Part shown: positions 11,265 to 22,917 of the stretch, in pieces
How the letters are laid out: each line of letters begins with the position of its first letter
Position numbering within the stretch: position 1 is the stretch's first letter
Assembly (NCBI RefSeq): GCF_026210795.1
Contig: NC_089452.1
Span: 1,860,001-1,924,000 of the forward strand
DNA: 64,000 nt
Direction of reading: 5' to 3'
DNA from: Rhizophagus irregularis
Taxonomy: Eukaryota; Glomeromycota; Glomeromycetes; Glomerales; Glomeraceae
Notes under the pieces: generated by a model
Databases searched by the model: none
The model's input: the letters and a program-made list of their open reading frames with translations, nothing else
Told to the model about the DNA's origin: nothing
Position numbers and translations under genes: made by a program

Positions 11265-11672
11265 TAGGGATGGCAACAGTCACGGTTATTAACCAGTCAT
11301 GACCAGTTATGACCGTGACCGATATCGGTCAGTCAAAGGCTTCTGACTGACCGTTTAACTGACCGGTTTGACTGACCGTTTGACTGACCATTTAACCGAC
11401 CATTTAACCGATTATTTAGCCATATTTATTCACTTAACACTTTTTTTACGAATTTAATCAATAAAAAAAGTTAAATAACGTTTTTTTTTTGATTAAATTA
11501 CACTTTTTAACGTTTTTTCTTGATTAAAATTTGTTAAAAAGAAAAAAGTGATCGGTTAAACGGTCGGTTAAACGGTCAGAAAAACGGTCAGCCAAAATGG
11601 TCGGTCGGTCAAAGACCCTTAACCGGTTATGACCGACCGATAACTGACCGTGACCGACCGTTGCCATCCCTA
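11265..11672. mobile_element. hAT-type MITE with 8-bp target duplication
   Basis: The element is 408 bp and its ends are inverted repeats beginning TAGGGATGGCAAC. It is flanked by perfect direct repeats ACCCCTAC at 11257-11264 and 11673-11680. Inside, the arms carry inverted iterations of GACCGTTTGACTGACC / GGTCGGTTAAACGGTC. Eight-base duplications with this type of end are the signature of the hAT superfamily. No transposase is encoded, so it is non-autonomous. Confidence 0.88.
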
Positions 11673-12440
11673 ACCCCTACAAACAATAAATGTCCAAAAA
11701 AATGCCTATTTTTTGCTACAAATTTGATACTTAAAAATTTGGCATATCTGAACTTTGTTCATAAGTTGTCCAGAACTTGTCCAGAACTTGTCTAATATAA
11801 AATTTTGGACAAATTCTGAACAGATAAATCTGGACAAAAAAAAATTCAGAACAAATTCTGGGATGTTATTTCCAAAAAAAAGGATAAATTAATTTTGCAA
11901 AAAAATGCAAAAAGCAATAAAACTGACATTCAGAATTTTATTATAGAAAAACTTTGCACAATAATTCAAAATCAAATGGATAGTCTTAAAAATCAGATAA
12001 TATCAAATTATTTATTAGTTATACAGTATTTATATGAAATCAATTTAATAAATTAATAAAGTAAACAAATTGACTTATGTACCTTCTTAAAATTTGCTAA
12101 GTAGGTCTGTATTTAAGAAGCTACAATTATAAAATTATTATATTTTTTTTATTAAATCGTTAACCAAAAAAAAATTTTTTCATTTATTTCTTAAAAAACT
12201 GGGGATAATATCATGATAATGAGGATTATTAATTTGAAAAATTTAGAAATATACTGTTTGGTTTAAATAAATAATAAGAGTAATGAAAAGAATTTTATTA
12301 TTAATTTGTTGAAAACCATTATTTGATAGTATATTGCTGGATGATTTAAAAAGAAAAGCAAGGAATGTTATTAAAATGAAAAAAAAATAAAAAATGTTAA
12401 AAGATCTGATAATGTTAAAATGTAATATTGATTTATTATT
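11673..12440. other. AT-rich intergenic stretch with a dispersed repeat
   Basis: No gene seen. About 130 bp at 11946-12075 (TTTGCACAATAATTCAAA through TTAATAAATTAATAAAGT) recurs on the plus strand at 55990-56110, and both resemble the introns at the 3' end of the kinase gene. Runs of AACTTGTCCAGAACTTGT near 11770 form a short direct repeat. Confidence 0.5.
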
Positions 12441-12651
12441 AGTATAAAAACATATTAATTGTGAAATCTATAAAGTTTAATACTTTAATTATAATATTAT
12501 TCTTTTTTAAATTTCTATATTTTCCTAATCTAATTAAAGATACCATAGTAAAAAATTTAATAAAATCATCAAATTAAACAATCATGCATTGTGCAATCTA
12601 ATTATGGAAAGAAATTATTTATATTATAAATTTTATGTATTTTCATAAATA

Positions 12652-12733
12652 GGTGACTTGGCCGAGTGGTCTAAGGCGCCGCAGTCAAGTTGCGGTCTCG
12701 AAAGAGGCGTGAGTTCGAATCTTACAGTCATCA
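12652..12733 (+). tRNA. tRNA-Leu (CAA), copy 1
   Basis: 82-nt class II tRNA. The acceptor stem GGTGACT pairs with AGTCATC with one G-U pair, the discriminator is A, the D arm has TGGCCGAGTGGTC (A box), the anticodon stem CCGCA/TGCGG encloses the loop GTCAAGT, so the anticodon is CAA. A long variable arm follows, then the T loop GAGTTCGAATC (B box). There is no intron. A T run ends the transcript about 15 nt downstream. Confidence 0.93.
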
Positions 12734-13025
12734 ATCACGATTTGTTTCTTTTTTTTTTTTCTTTTTGTAATAGAATAATATATATAATGTACGAAAAGAC
12801 ACACACAGATTAGTATAAAAATATATTAATTGTGAAGTCTATAAAGCTTAATACTTTAATTATAATATTATTCTTTTTTAAATTCCTATATTTTCCTAAT
12901 CTAATTATTAAAGATACCATAGTATAAAATTGAATAAAATCATCAAATTAAACAATCATGCATTGTGCAATCTAATTATGGAAAGAAATTATTTATATAA
13001 TAAATTTTATGTATTTACATAAATA

Positions 13026-13107
13026 GATGACTTGGCCGAGCGGTCTAAGGCGCCGCAGTCAAGTTGCGGTCTCGAAAGAGGCGTGAGTTCGAATCTTACA
13101 GTCATCA
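13026..13107 (+). tRNA. tRNA-Leu (CAA), copy 2
   Basis: Copy of the tRNA 374 bp upstream. It differs in the acceptor stem (GATGACT, now fully Watson-Crick with AGTCATC) and in the D loop (GAGCGGTC instead of GAGTGGTC). The anticodon loop GTCAAGT (CAA), variable arm and B box are identical. A T-rich terminator follows at about 13116. The better stem suggests this copy is functional and that copy 1 carries a compensated G-U change. Confidence 0.93.
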
Positions 13108-13184
13108 ATCACGATTTTTTTCTTTTTTCTTCTTTCTTTTTGTAATAGAATAATATATATAATGGACGAGAAGACACACACACG

Positions 13185-13766
13185 GGAAAGGACAAGAAAT
13201 AGGGAATGAGAAAGAACGAGATAGAAGGAAAAAGGAAGAAAGTATTAACGTTTAATAGTAAAAGACAGAAACATGTATTTTGAATGAACGATTTTATAAA
13301 ATAATAAGTATGCAAGTAGCTAAAACAATGAGTCATAATTTGTTAATAATTACTGCGTAAAATTAATTGGATACCAATGAAAGAACTCATATGACATAAG
13401 TAAATTCTTGAACAGTTTTTTACAGTACTGATATTTTAGTATCTAAATCTACTTGCAAATATTATTTTAGGACGCTCCCATTATTGCGGTAAATAGACAT
13501 ATTGTTCGTGCACATGCACAGACAGCACACATCACTACTGAAATTATAGTAAGTAAAAATAATTTAATACATATGAAATTTATAGATTACAGTACCAAAA
13601 TACTGATCACATGGTCAGTTTAATGAAAATATTATTAAGATATCTGATAAAAACTCATTTTAACATATACATATATACAATCCCAATATTATATGTTTTA
13701 TTTATACTAAAAAAAAAAACTAATAGTCTACATAATCCTAATAAAAAAATAATAACTAAAATTTTT
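13185..13766. other. Intergenic region between tRNA-Leu and the F-box gene
   Basis: AT-rich. The open frames here are low-complexity and none is supported as a gene. It presumably includes the 3' untranslated region of the minus-strand F-box gene. Confidence 0.4.
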
Positions 13767-15179
13767 TTAAAACCATTCAAAATCTTTATAAGTACGTCCA
13801 TACCAATCATTATTATATTTTTTAACTATACCTTCTACTTTATATTTTTTAATTAGATCAATATATTTTTTCATATCACCATTATTTATACAATAATAAC
13901 TATTACTTAATTGTAATAACATAGGATTTCTACCTTTCCAATTATCAAAAAATAATTTTAATGATTCTAATTTAATTGGTTTACTAGAATTAAAATTAAA
14001 TTTAAATTTAAATAAACTTTTTGGTGATGAAGTAGTTAAAATTTCAAATAAATCATTCCAATAAAATATAGTATCTATATAATAATCAGTAAGAATATAT
14101 AATCCATTTAAATTTTGACATTCAATTAATAATTTTTCTAATTCAAATATATTATTATTTTTAAGTAATAATTTAAGATATTTTAATTTTGGACAATTTT
14201 GATATATAGCCTTAATAATTTTTTTATTATTAATATCATCATGATTTATATTATCTATTTTTATTTCAATAAGATATCCATTTGTATTCTTAATTAAATT
14301 TGTTAAATATTCAACTTGAATGTTACTAACTCTTAATATACGTAAAAATGGTAAAAATAAATTCCCCAAATCTTCCAAATTACAATTTTTATTACCATTT
14401 AATTCTAATTCTTTTAAATTTATAAGAGATGAAAGTATATTTGTGGTAGGAGGTGTAGTCATCTTAAAATATTGAATAGTATTAGAATGTTTATTCAATG
14501 AATTTTCAAGAATATTACAAAATGTTCCATCCATATTTTGAGAATAAGTTATAAATCGAATATCAAATAAATTTTTTTGAGATTCTATTAATTTAACGAT
14601 ACCATAATTATTATTATGTACATTAATGAATAATTCCAATTCTTTAATTGATTTACATATTTCTGTTAATCCAGATAAAACATTATCATTTATACTTGTA
14701 TTACAACGAAGAAATTTAAGTTCTGAAAAACAATGTTTTGCTCCAGGAATAAGATGTATTTGATTATCAAATTGATAAGGTATATAAAGATGAGTATATT
14801 TTGTATTTTCATTAATAAAAATTCCTAATATTTCATCTTTAAAAATTATCATTTCAGAATCTTCATTTATAGTATTAATTATTCTCCTAATTTCATATAA
14901 ATTTAAATGTCTACAATAACTAATATAATCAAATAAAGGTTTTTGATATGAATTTTTTATAATATTATAAGTTGAATTTAATGATAAATTTGTTGTTATA
15001 ACTTTTAATAATGATTTTTCATTTCCTTTCTTTAAATATTTCCATGGATCTTTCCACAAAATTGGAATAATTATTTCACTCCAAGTTTTATTAACTAAAA
15101 GACATGAATAAAGAGCTTTTTTATCATCTTGTAATTCATGCAATACCATATAAAAAACATCTCTGTTTAATTTTGACAT
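13767..15179 (-). CDS. F-box / leucine-rich-repeat protein
   Basis: Single-exon ORF of 470 residues. The N-terminus (LNRDVFYMVLHELQDDKKALYSCLLVNKTWSEIIIPILWKDPW, given here in essence, residues about 4-47) has the F-box shape: Leu-Pro-like helix, Leu-Val-Asn/Cys and Trp positions. It would bind Skp1 in an SCF ubiquitin ligase. The rest is a Leu/Ile/Asn-rich repeat region, with phrases such as LINLKELELNGN and CPKLKYLKLLLKN, expected to form a substrate-binding LRR solenoid. This family is hugely expanded in Rhizophagus. The start is the first Met in a clean frame, preceded by an A/T-only leader. The last 90 bp overlap an unsupported plus-strand ORF. Target unknown. A fragment of a related gene lies at 35.9 kb. 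Confidence 0.88.
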   Translation of the reverse strand: MSKLNRDVFYMVLHELQDDKKALYSCLLVNKTWSEIIIPILWKDPWKYLKKGNEKSLLKVITTNLSLNSTYNIIKNSYQKPLFDYISYCRHLNLYEIRRIINTINEDSEMIIFKDEILGIFINENTKYTHLYIPYQFDNQIHLIPGAKHCFSELKFLRCNTSINDNVLSGLTEICKSIKELELFINVHNNNYGIVKLIESQKNLFDIRFITYSQNMDGTFCNILENSLNKHSNTIQYFKMTTPPTTNILSSLINLKELELNGNKNCNLEDLGNLFLPFLRILRVSNIQVEYLTNLIKNTNGYLIEIKIDNINHDDINNKKIIKAIYQNCPKLKYLKLLLKNNNIFELEKLLIECQNLNGLYILTDYYIDTIFYWNDLFEILTTSSPKSLFKFKFNFNSSKPIKLESLKLFFDNWKGRNPMLLQLSNSYYCINNGDMKKYIDLIKKYKVEGIVKKYNNDWYGRTYKDFEWF

Positions 15180-15818
15180 TTTTTTTTTTTTATTAATAAT
15201 AAAATAAAAAGGAAAATAATAATAATAATAATTTGTAATATATTAAAATTTATTCATTTATTCTCCGGAAAAGTACGACAAAAGAATATTAAACGTTATG
15301 CTATGTTTATTATAGCGTTGATCATTTGTGGCTTGTTGTACGGAACCTGCCACAAACATTAAAGACAAAAATAGATTTGATCATGTGATTTGAAATAATC
15401 ACGTGTACTTATTGGAGGTGAAATTTATTTTGTTATTATACAATGTGCATATTGTACAATTGTATATATTTAAATTAAATGAGATATATTTAAGTATATT
15501 TTAATGGTAATTGATGGATAAAATGATTGAAATGTGTTAATTAAATTATGGTACGTTACAGTATTATTGAGCAGAATACATAAAATGTATTATTAGAATA
15601 TACTCGTTAGTCGTTACTCGTTTAATTTAAAAATTTTTCATCATCGAATTTAAAATATACACAGGAAATGTTGATTTTTTTAATGAAATATAATTATTTT
15701 TTTTCTATTTATTTAAAATCAAAATAAATACAAGAACGTTTATGAATATTACAATGGATAATCATATTATGTCATATGTTTACTATGTATAAATTTTCAT
15801 ATGATAAATCATAGTGTT
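15180..15818. promoter_or_regulatory. Upstream region of the F-box gene
   Basis: This space lies between the divergent start of the F-box gene and the 3' end of the reductase gene. It is AT-rich with no gene. It should hold the F-box promoter, but no specific site could be assigned. Confidence 0.35.
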
Positions 15819-16855
15819 TTACGCTTGGCTAACAAGAGTTTCAATAACCTTGGTGACAGGTTGAGGAGTAAAACTGAATTTATCATTATCATATTCTGGA
15901 AAATTCGAATTTTCCGTCACAAAAGCTATGAAATCATCAGACATTGAGGGAATTGGATCGATCTTATTTTTGAAGCGATATCGTACATCTCTATCTTCAA
16001 TAACTTCCCATTTTGAACCTTCATAAATGTTACAAGATTTTAAAATTATAATTTTTTTAAAAAAAAAGTATTCAAAAAAAAAAAAAATTCTTACCGGTAG
16101 CTTCTTCAAACTTTTGAAGGTACTCATTTAATGTTAAGTATGCACCAATAACTCTAATATGAGCGTTTCGAGCTTCTGGTATTTTAAGTGTCTCAACTGT
16201 GTATTTTCCAATATCAGATAAAGAAGTAGAGGGTATCTTTGTGTTTCCATCCCCGTAGAACTTTGCTTTCTTATTCTTAACATCATATCCAAACCAGCCA
16301 AAAAATTCTTGGAATAATCCAGTGTGAATGTAAGTGTATTCAAGTCCACTTTTTTCTAATTCCTCTCGAAATCTGAACTTCTCATCGTTAAATACATGAC
16401 CTGTAGTTCTTTAATTATAAAAATGATAAATAAATTAACCTAAATGTTTTTATACTGTCTTTACCATAACAAAAAAAAAAATAAATAAAAACGTACTTAT
16501 AGCCGTTGGAAAATTCGGATGGGATGAACCTTTTAACAGAAGCTTCTTTGGCAGCAAGTAAAAATGAAACTTGAATATCATACAAGGACGTATTATTACT
16601 TGATTCAAATACAGCACTAACAAAAACGTCAGTTCCTTTAAGAGCTTTTACGAGATCATCTTTTTGACTGTGATCAGCATATACAATTTCCGCGCCTTTG
16701 GAATTTAAAGATTTGGCTTTCTCATTTTCATCTAGTTTTCTTCGAAGAATCTTTACGTTATAAGACCCATCATTTAAAAAAGCTTCGGCGATAGCATAAC
16801 CCACATTTCCGGTGGCTCCAGCAATAGTTACGGTATGGAATGGTGAATTGCTCAT
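15819..16855 (-). CDS. NmrA-like / isoflavone-reductase-like NAD(P)-binding protein
   Basis: Three-exon gene: 16855-16497, 16408-16095 and 16018-15819, giving 873 nt and 290 residues. Splice sites are GTACGT..AAG and GTAAGA..AAG, and the frame is continuous. The N-terminus HTVTIAGATGNVGYAIAEAF carries the GxxGxxG dinucleotide-binding motif of a Rossmann fold, followed by a basic segment (LRRKL) that would favour NADPH. KRFIPSEFSNGYK matches the RFxPSEFG motif of the isoflavone reductase / phenylcoumaran benzylic ether reductase / NmrA group, and the length is usual for it. Substrate cannot be deduced. Likely a soluble cytosolic reductase or redox sensor. It is convergent with nothing and stands alone between AT-rich spacers. 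Confidence 0.88.
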
Positions 16856-18899
16856 AATGAGTTGATATATTTATTTTTTTTACTCAATTACTCAAGAATT
16901 CGTCCTTTATTTTATACTTTAGAAAACAATTTGATTATTAATACAACATTGATAATAACAAAATATAATGGAACTAACTAGAAGGTATCAATAATGGTAT
17001 ACTATTAGGAAAAATTCAATAATAATCAAAAATGTCGCAATTTCATTAAAATTAGAATTTGTCAGCAAAATATGACGCGATCCTAGCTTAGGGTGTTACA
17101 CGATTCACACGTGTACCATACAGACTACTATTATTTATTACCAAATAAGGAAAGGCCTACTGTATTGTGACGCAAGATCATGTGACTTGTTTATAACCAA
17201 CACTACATAGCCAACACTCCCTAGCTATTATCATATAAGTAATTATAAAGCTAAAATGAAGTTCTTAAAACCTGACCAGCCCGGGCTCCCGGCTCAGACT
17301 GGTTAATTATTAATTCCAGACCGGTTCGGGTCCAAATTGATTTTAAACGAAATACAAAAAAAAAAAAAATCATGGGAATGTTCTGTAAATTTATCACGAA
17401 AACCATAAGTTTTTATTCCGATATTATCTATCTGATACCTACTGTATAGTTCGTAAAAATGAAATCATGACTAAGAAATATGTTAATTTACTTAAAATTA
17501 TTATATATTTTTTCTTAAATGCGCTTATAAAAATAAAAGCATGTAAATTAAATAATAAAAAATAAATTAAAAGCAAAAATTAATTTTTAATATATTATTT
17601 TTTTATTTTAATTCTATTAAAATGTCCAAACTCAATTATATCTAAAAAATCAACTTAACCAACTTTCATAAAAATAAAAAGTAAACCACCAAAACGTTTT
17701 CCTAAAATTTTTTAAATCTTATTTTAAAAGTTTTAGAGATACTGCATTTAATGTAATAATTAAATATTTCTTTTAATTGTGAATATAGTAAATGACTTTA
17801 TGGGTTATACATTCACATTTCATATGAATAGTCACGTAATTTTTATTATTTCACATTTCTTATACTTTTATATACTTAATTCTTGTTATTTTTATATATG
17901 CGTTATTAATTTGTATACCTATCCAAAAATACGATAACGAAAAAGTCACAACATATGTTAATAGTTTGTTTTGGATTTATTGTCCTGCTGAAAGAAAATG
18001 AACAGGTAAAACAGGTAGTCAACTACGCTATGAGGAAGAATCCCTTTGCCTGTTAAGTGACAAAATATGTGTGTGTGTGGGTGATCTGACTGACGTCCAC
18101 GTTGTACCAAAGTATAAAATTTGTGCTTGAATATTTTCTTTATGTTTGACATTTTTCTGTTATAAATCATCATATTCGGGTTTATTTGTTATTTGTATTA
18201 AAATATTAACATAAATATAAAGTTTTCATGAGATTTGTAAAAATTTAATGAATACGAATATACGATATTATTTAGTAATTTACTTCTTTTAATTTTAATG
18301 TCAACGAATTTATTAATTGATTAATTTGCTTCTTTGATTTGATATATTTTATAAATCCTTTTTCAATTTTTCAACAAATTAGACGGATACAAAATATTTA
18401 ATAATTAGAAGAATAATTTGGTATGATAGAGATTGTATTATTTGACTAATTTATCACTTTTCATTTTTTTTTTTAAAAAAAAAATATATATATATTTAGT
18501 TAAATCGTTTAAGATTAATTACAACATATCTCCTTATCTCCTTCATTTATGAAAATTATGCAATGTACAAATAAGTTTTAATTTTTAGATTCCCTTAACA
18601 TATAAATGTTATTCTAATAAATAATGTAGGTGTACAAGTTTGACAATGTAATTTAGAATAGATTAATATATCCGGATTGACCATACAATGGATTATATTA
18701 CGCTCAAATGATCAAATCCTAATATCATTACTGTTTAAAGGCAATTACGGTTTCAAATGCAAGAAATATTCATACCTTATTTATTTATTAAGTAATCACA
18801 TGATGTGAATATGGAGAATTCTATAATACTTAGTACTATGTTCAATTTTTGTCAATCTTGTTAATGTAATAAAGAATAGTCGAATAATTATTTTGATTA
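16856..18899. other. Long AT-rich intergenic region
   Basis: No gene is supported over about 2 kb. A small GC-rich patch at 17270-17345 (CCAGCCCGGGCTCCCGG) resembles the GC-rich bits of decayed repeats near 43.4 and 55.9 kb. There is a TGTGTGTGTG run near 18068 and a T/A palindrome near 18470-18500. The 70-codon minus ORF at 17958-18173 shows no protein character. Confidence 0.4.
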
Positions 18900-18904
18900 A
18901 TAAC

Positions 18905-19215
18905 TAATAATTATCTGAATTGTCCACAGGCTTCTGCGCCTCCTCCAGCAGCCATACAATACGTCCGATGCTCCGATCACACTTGGTTTGCATATTATCA
19001 TCTTTGTACACAATGATCACTTGTTCCGACAACTTAAACGATAGTTTCCCTTCACTGTCTAGTGTACATTCCATAAAATACCATTTTTCCGCCGCATCTG
19101 TTACAATCCATCATACTTTGTTGTGTTTATGGTACGTCAATGATGATTCCATCTGCATGGTCAGTAGCCTGTGCGAAACCCTGCTTAAAGTCGTCCACTA
19201 AACCAATGATCCCTA
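18905..19215 (-). pseudogene. Second Crinkler-type gene fragment
   Basis: The minus strand reads VDDFKQGFAQATDHADGIII, then after a frameshift and a stop VTDAAEKWYFMECTLDSEGK, LSFKLSEQVIIVYKDDNM and IGRIVWLLEEAQKPVD. These phrases are the C-terminal part of the same Rhizophagus Crinkler-type family as the remnant at 0.2-0.9 kb. Local G+C is visibly above the surrounding sequence, as expected for former coding DNA. The overlapping 93-codon plus-strand ORF is a shadow. Confidence 0.6.
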
Positions 19216-20022
19216 TTAGTCAAACGACAATCTATTGCATAATCGAGATTTCCTTGCTTCTGGTATGATTTTGAAATTTTTTTCTTAGAATGATACTATA
19301 CTAGCCAGATAACAGTAAGAATAAATAGCCTCATACGCAACATCAAGATAAATAAAAAATATGTCATATATAAACAACGACCATTCTTTTCTTATGCCCA
19401 TTTTCCCACACTTAGTCAAATACGGTCAACCGTAAATTGCGTAACAGTTAATATATAATTTATTGATTAAATTCTTTATTATTTAAAAATAATTGTTTTA
19501 TTGTTTACTATTTGATTGTATTTTTGATTGTATTGATATTTATTTATAGAATGAATTATTTATTCCGACACCCATAAGACATAGTGATATGGCTATTAAT
19601 AATTTGTTAGTAAAAAGAAATTTGTAGAAAGTTTTAGAAAGTTTTAGAATATTTACGTAGTCCTTTACGTAATTTGATTAGTAGTATTATGTAATTGTAA
19701 AATATTATTTAGAAAACACGCTTTAAAATATAAATAATATAAAATGATACCAATAGAATGGATCCTTGATACATAGTTTTTTGATATGGAGAAATAAAAG
19801 TAAGTAAAATGAAATATCGAAAATTTTAATTTAATATAGACTTTTGAAGGGAGTCGATAACTTTTTGCGCGAGAGAAATAAATAACGCTTTTTACTTGCG
19901 TTATGATAACAAAATTTCGTATCACGTATATCATTTATTGAATTAAAGTTTCCTTCTAATTATAAATTAAACTAACTTTACGGTTATCTTTTAGTAATTC
20001 ATTTTACTTACCGAACTTTTTA

Positions 20023-20361
20023 TTGTATATCCCGAATCCCAAATATCGTGAGAACGGAAAACCCGACCATAAATTTTTTATTGATCTGCATTATGATTGT
20101 TACACACCGTATCTGATACGCTTTTTCCTCCTGAGAATCAAAATGGATTTAATAGTTAAAAATTTTAAAAAAACATTCAAAATAGAAAATACCTTCATTA
20201 TTAATATTATAGAAGTAATAATAAATGAATTAACAGTTTTCGATAATGAATTACTAACTAAATTTAAATGCTATACTAGTATATCCAGTATCAGAATAAC
20301 TTTTTTATATGAAGTCGAGACTCGAGACTTACTTTATCCGATAATCATGTATTTTTCCTAG
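20023..20361 (+). CDS. Uncertain 112-codon ORF
   Basis: An open frame with no motif I recognise and an Ile/Phe/Asn-rich composition typical of AT-rich DNA. Its 3' end runs into the foldback arm that starts near 20341. It has no visible signal peptide. Probably a chance ORF or repeat-derived; listed only because it is the longest frame in the local 3 kb. Confidence 0.12.
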   Translation: MYIPNPKYRENGKPDHKFFIDLHYDCYTPYLIRFFLLRIKMDLIVKNFKKTFKIENTFIINIIEVIINELTVFDNELLTKFKCYTSISSIRITFLYEVETRDLLYPIIMYFS

Positions 20362-20759
20362 AAAATTTCCTAATTTTTAGGAATTTTACACAATTCTAAA
20401 TTTATACTCCTGAGAATTAGAATGAAAACTGTGGCTTGTTATTTTCAAATTAAGCAACACGTTGAATATTGGAAGAAAGTGGAGCGGACAGTACTTTCTT
20501 TTTATCAAAAAAAAACTATGAAACCTGTAAATAATAATAATCATTGATATGATTGAATTATCATTAAACAATTTTAAAGCATATAAAATCAAAAAATTGT
20601 TTGACAAGACAATCGCGACAATCGCGACATGGTTTTATTTATTGAATTTTTAAGTTTTGATTCCAAAAAGAGTGATTCTCAGAGGTAAAAAATTTAATTT
20701 AGAATTGTGTAAAATTTCTAAGAATTAGGAAATTTTTTTAGGAAAAATACACGATTATC
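20341..20759. mobile_element. Foldback element of about 420 bp
   Basis: The left arm (20341-20402, containing TTTTTCCTAGAAAATTTCC and GGAATTTTACACAATTC) is inverted at 20697-20759 (GAATTGTGTAAAATTTC, GGAAAATTTTTTTAGG on the reverse strand). An inner TACTCCTGAGAATTAG / TACCTCTGAGAATCA pair continues the inverted repeat. No ORF of transposase type and no clear target duplication. Confidence 0.6.
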
Positions 20760-20779
20760 TCGGGGATTGCTAAACGTCG

Positions 20780-21060
20780 CCTGGGCGATCATCGCCCGGG
20801 TTTTTTTTTCAAATATGTCACATGATGTACAATATATAGAGTAAATTTATTAAGGCTGATTTTTTTAACTTAGCTAATTTTTGATCGGTTAAACTTAAAA
20901 TTTTATTGCAAAAGATATTTTTTAAAAAAATTTTTTTTACAAACATATTTATTCAAAATAACCTTATTTTATGAAATTTTTTTTACAAACATATTTATTC
21001 AAAATAACCTTATTTTATGAAATTTTATTTGCAAATAATTTATTTTTAATGAAGTGGTAC
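20780..21060. repeat. GC hairpin with T run, then a 50-bp direct repeat
   Basis: At about 20785-20810 the sequence CCTGGGCGATCATCGCCCGGG is a near-perfect palindrome followed by nine T. Downstream, a unit of about 50 bp (TTACAAACATATTTATTC and AACCTTATTTTATGAAA) occurs twice in tandem between about 20935 and 21032. Confidence 0.6.
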
Positions 21061-22420
21061 AAATAAAGAAACAATAACAATAAATAAAAAAGATAAGTAA
21101 ATTACAATGATCAAGAAGAAAGATGCTAGTAAAAAAATGAAATAATGGAAAGTAATAGAAGATGAAAAAGAGTAACGAGAAGTGATAGGAAACAAAAAAG
21201 AGAAATAGGACATGATGGGAGATAAAAAGGAGTGATGGGAGACAAAAGGAAGTGATAAGCCTATATTTGTTAGTAGACTATCATATTACTAGTTTTTAAT
21301 AAATTTACCATATTAAAATGCTAATACAAAATTTTGGAATTTTTGCAAAGTATTTTAGTGTAATAATAATATAATGTTAGTCACGAGAAATTTATTCCAC
21401 CATAAAATAATACGAATGACTTCAAATAGCCTTATATATGAAGAACCCTGGATGTATCTAGGGTAAACTAGGGATCTATCCAAGAGATTTTTGATCAGTA
21501 AGCCCAGGTACTAACCTGGATGTGGGTAGTACCTGAGACTTTTTAAATCCCAAGTACCCTGAATGCATCCAGGGTAACTACTCGAGCATTACAGCGCTTC
21601 ATACATAATGTTCATTGCCTGTCTTGTCACATGATTTTATTCGTCAGAAATGCACCTATGCAGGAATTTGGTTGGCGTTTAAAGCAATTACTTTTTTGAA
21701 AATTTGAACCCATTGAAAAAAAATATTAAATCGGATTTTCCAACTAATTGTTATCATAATCTGAATGATTGGATTTCATTTATCGGCAGCATGGTTAAAA
21801 TGAGATTATGAGATCGGTTTTATTATAAATTTCATTTTAAGTTAAAATAAGGTACATCCGGTCGGTGTAATTTCGGTAAATCATAATGATCAGCAGACAT
21901 GAAATTGTTTAAAATTCTTATTATTAAAGATAAACTTTACTTTTTTCTTTTTGGATCGGCAACATGTAAGGGCCCAAAATCTCGACGATCAAAATCCGTT
22001 ATAATCCCGAAAGTTCGACTCATTATCCTAGCACTTGTTAACTTTTTTTTTTAATTTTTACATTATTTTTTTTTTAGACGTAATAATTTTGTAATGATTA
22101 ATATTTCTACTAATATGTAATAATAAATATTATTAATATTATTAGAATTCAGTGTCGAAATAGTGAGTGTCGGAGTTTAAATTTTCAGGATTGCGTCGAG
22201 TTTGTGTTATAATGGGGATTCCGTAGTAGATCCGCATGGTTACACATGTATATGAATTTCAAATAAGGTACATCCCGGTGATATATAGATTGTATTCAAG
22301 TAATGAGATCACTCATCGATGAATCCCTAATTTTATGTGATAAATTATGACTTTTTCTTTTTGTTTTATTTATTCATTGTTGATCGGAAACATGCATGGT
22401 TAATGAGATCGTTATTTTAT
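21061..22420. other. Intergenic region with short palindromic repeats
   Basis: No gene. Between 21120 and 21260 a purine-rich segment repeats GATGGGAGA(T/C)AAAA units. Between 21445 and 21580 ACCCTGGATGTATCTAGGGT-like half sites appear in both orientations (CCCTGGATG and CATCCAGGGT), giving a small palindromic cluster. GC-richer patches near 21970 and 22170 contain GTCGA-rich words and are probably decayed repeats. Confidence 0.4.
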
Positions 22421-22424
22421 TGGG

Positions 22425-22917
22425 TTACGGTACACTTCGGCCGAATGTTTTGCCATACCCATCAATATTCGTCTACCGAAAGTATATTTTATCGAATCCA
22501 TTTCACCAAATCGTCCATTTCACGAATTCCATTTCGCCGAATAAACATTTAACATTTTCATAAAAGATATTCAACATGCAATAATAAACAAATTCTTTTT
22601 ATTTTTAAATATCTTTCTTTTCCAAAATAATATCACTTTTGACATTCAAGTAACTGATATTAATTGTTACACATAAATAAATAACTGTATTTTCCCAAAA
22701 ACATTTAATTACGAAAAAGTAAAACAAAGATGATCCACGAGCCAACTGCCCCTGTAATCCGTTTTCTAATTCAAAGATTTCTTTATGTATCTAATATAAA
22801 AACTAAATGGAATAAGTAATTTTTCGGAATGTTTTATTCGGCAAAATATCTGTTCATTTGGCGAAATATCAATGGCTTCGAGCGAAATGGATTTTGGCGA
22901 AAAGTCCCGATACCGTT
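22425..22917. mobile_element. Decayed foldback element (CGAAATGG family)
   Basis: The left end contains TTTCACCAAATCGTCCATTTC and ATTTCGCCGAATAAAC. The right end contains the inverse orientation, GTTTTATTCGGCAAAATA, TTTGGCGAAATATC and GGCGAAAAGTCCCGATACCG. The outermost words ACGGTAC and ATACCGT are roughly inverted. About 490 bp, no coding capacity, no convincing target duplication. A related structure with ACCGACA words is at 51.5 kb. Confidence 0.5.

Larger units (their letters stand above)
12441..13184 (+). repeat. Two-copy tandem duplication carrying tRNA genes
   Basis: About 371 bp at 12441-12811 is repeated head to tail at 12812-13184. Both copies start AGTATAAAA, contain the same upstream sequence (AATCATGCATTGTGCAATC), one tRNA-Leu gene, a T-rich terminator and a tail ending near GACACACACA. 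Differences are scattered substitutions and a few small indels, so the duplication is fairly recent but not brand new. Confidence 0.85.

Noticed and set aside
13611-13856. 81-codon plus-strand ORF
   Set aside because: Overlaps the 3' end of the well-supported F-box gene on the other strand and is low complexity.
20785-20815. Bacterial-type intrinsic terminator (GC hairpin plus nine T)
   Set aside because: The surroundings are eukaryotic repeats with no gene ending here. A palindrome next to a T run is expected by chance in this AT-rich repeat-rich DNA, so I do not infer bacterial origin.
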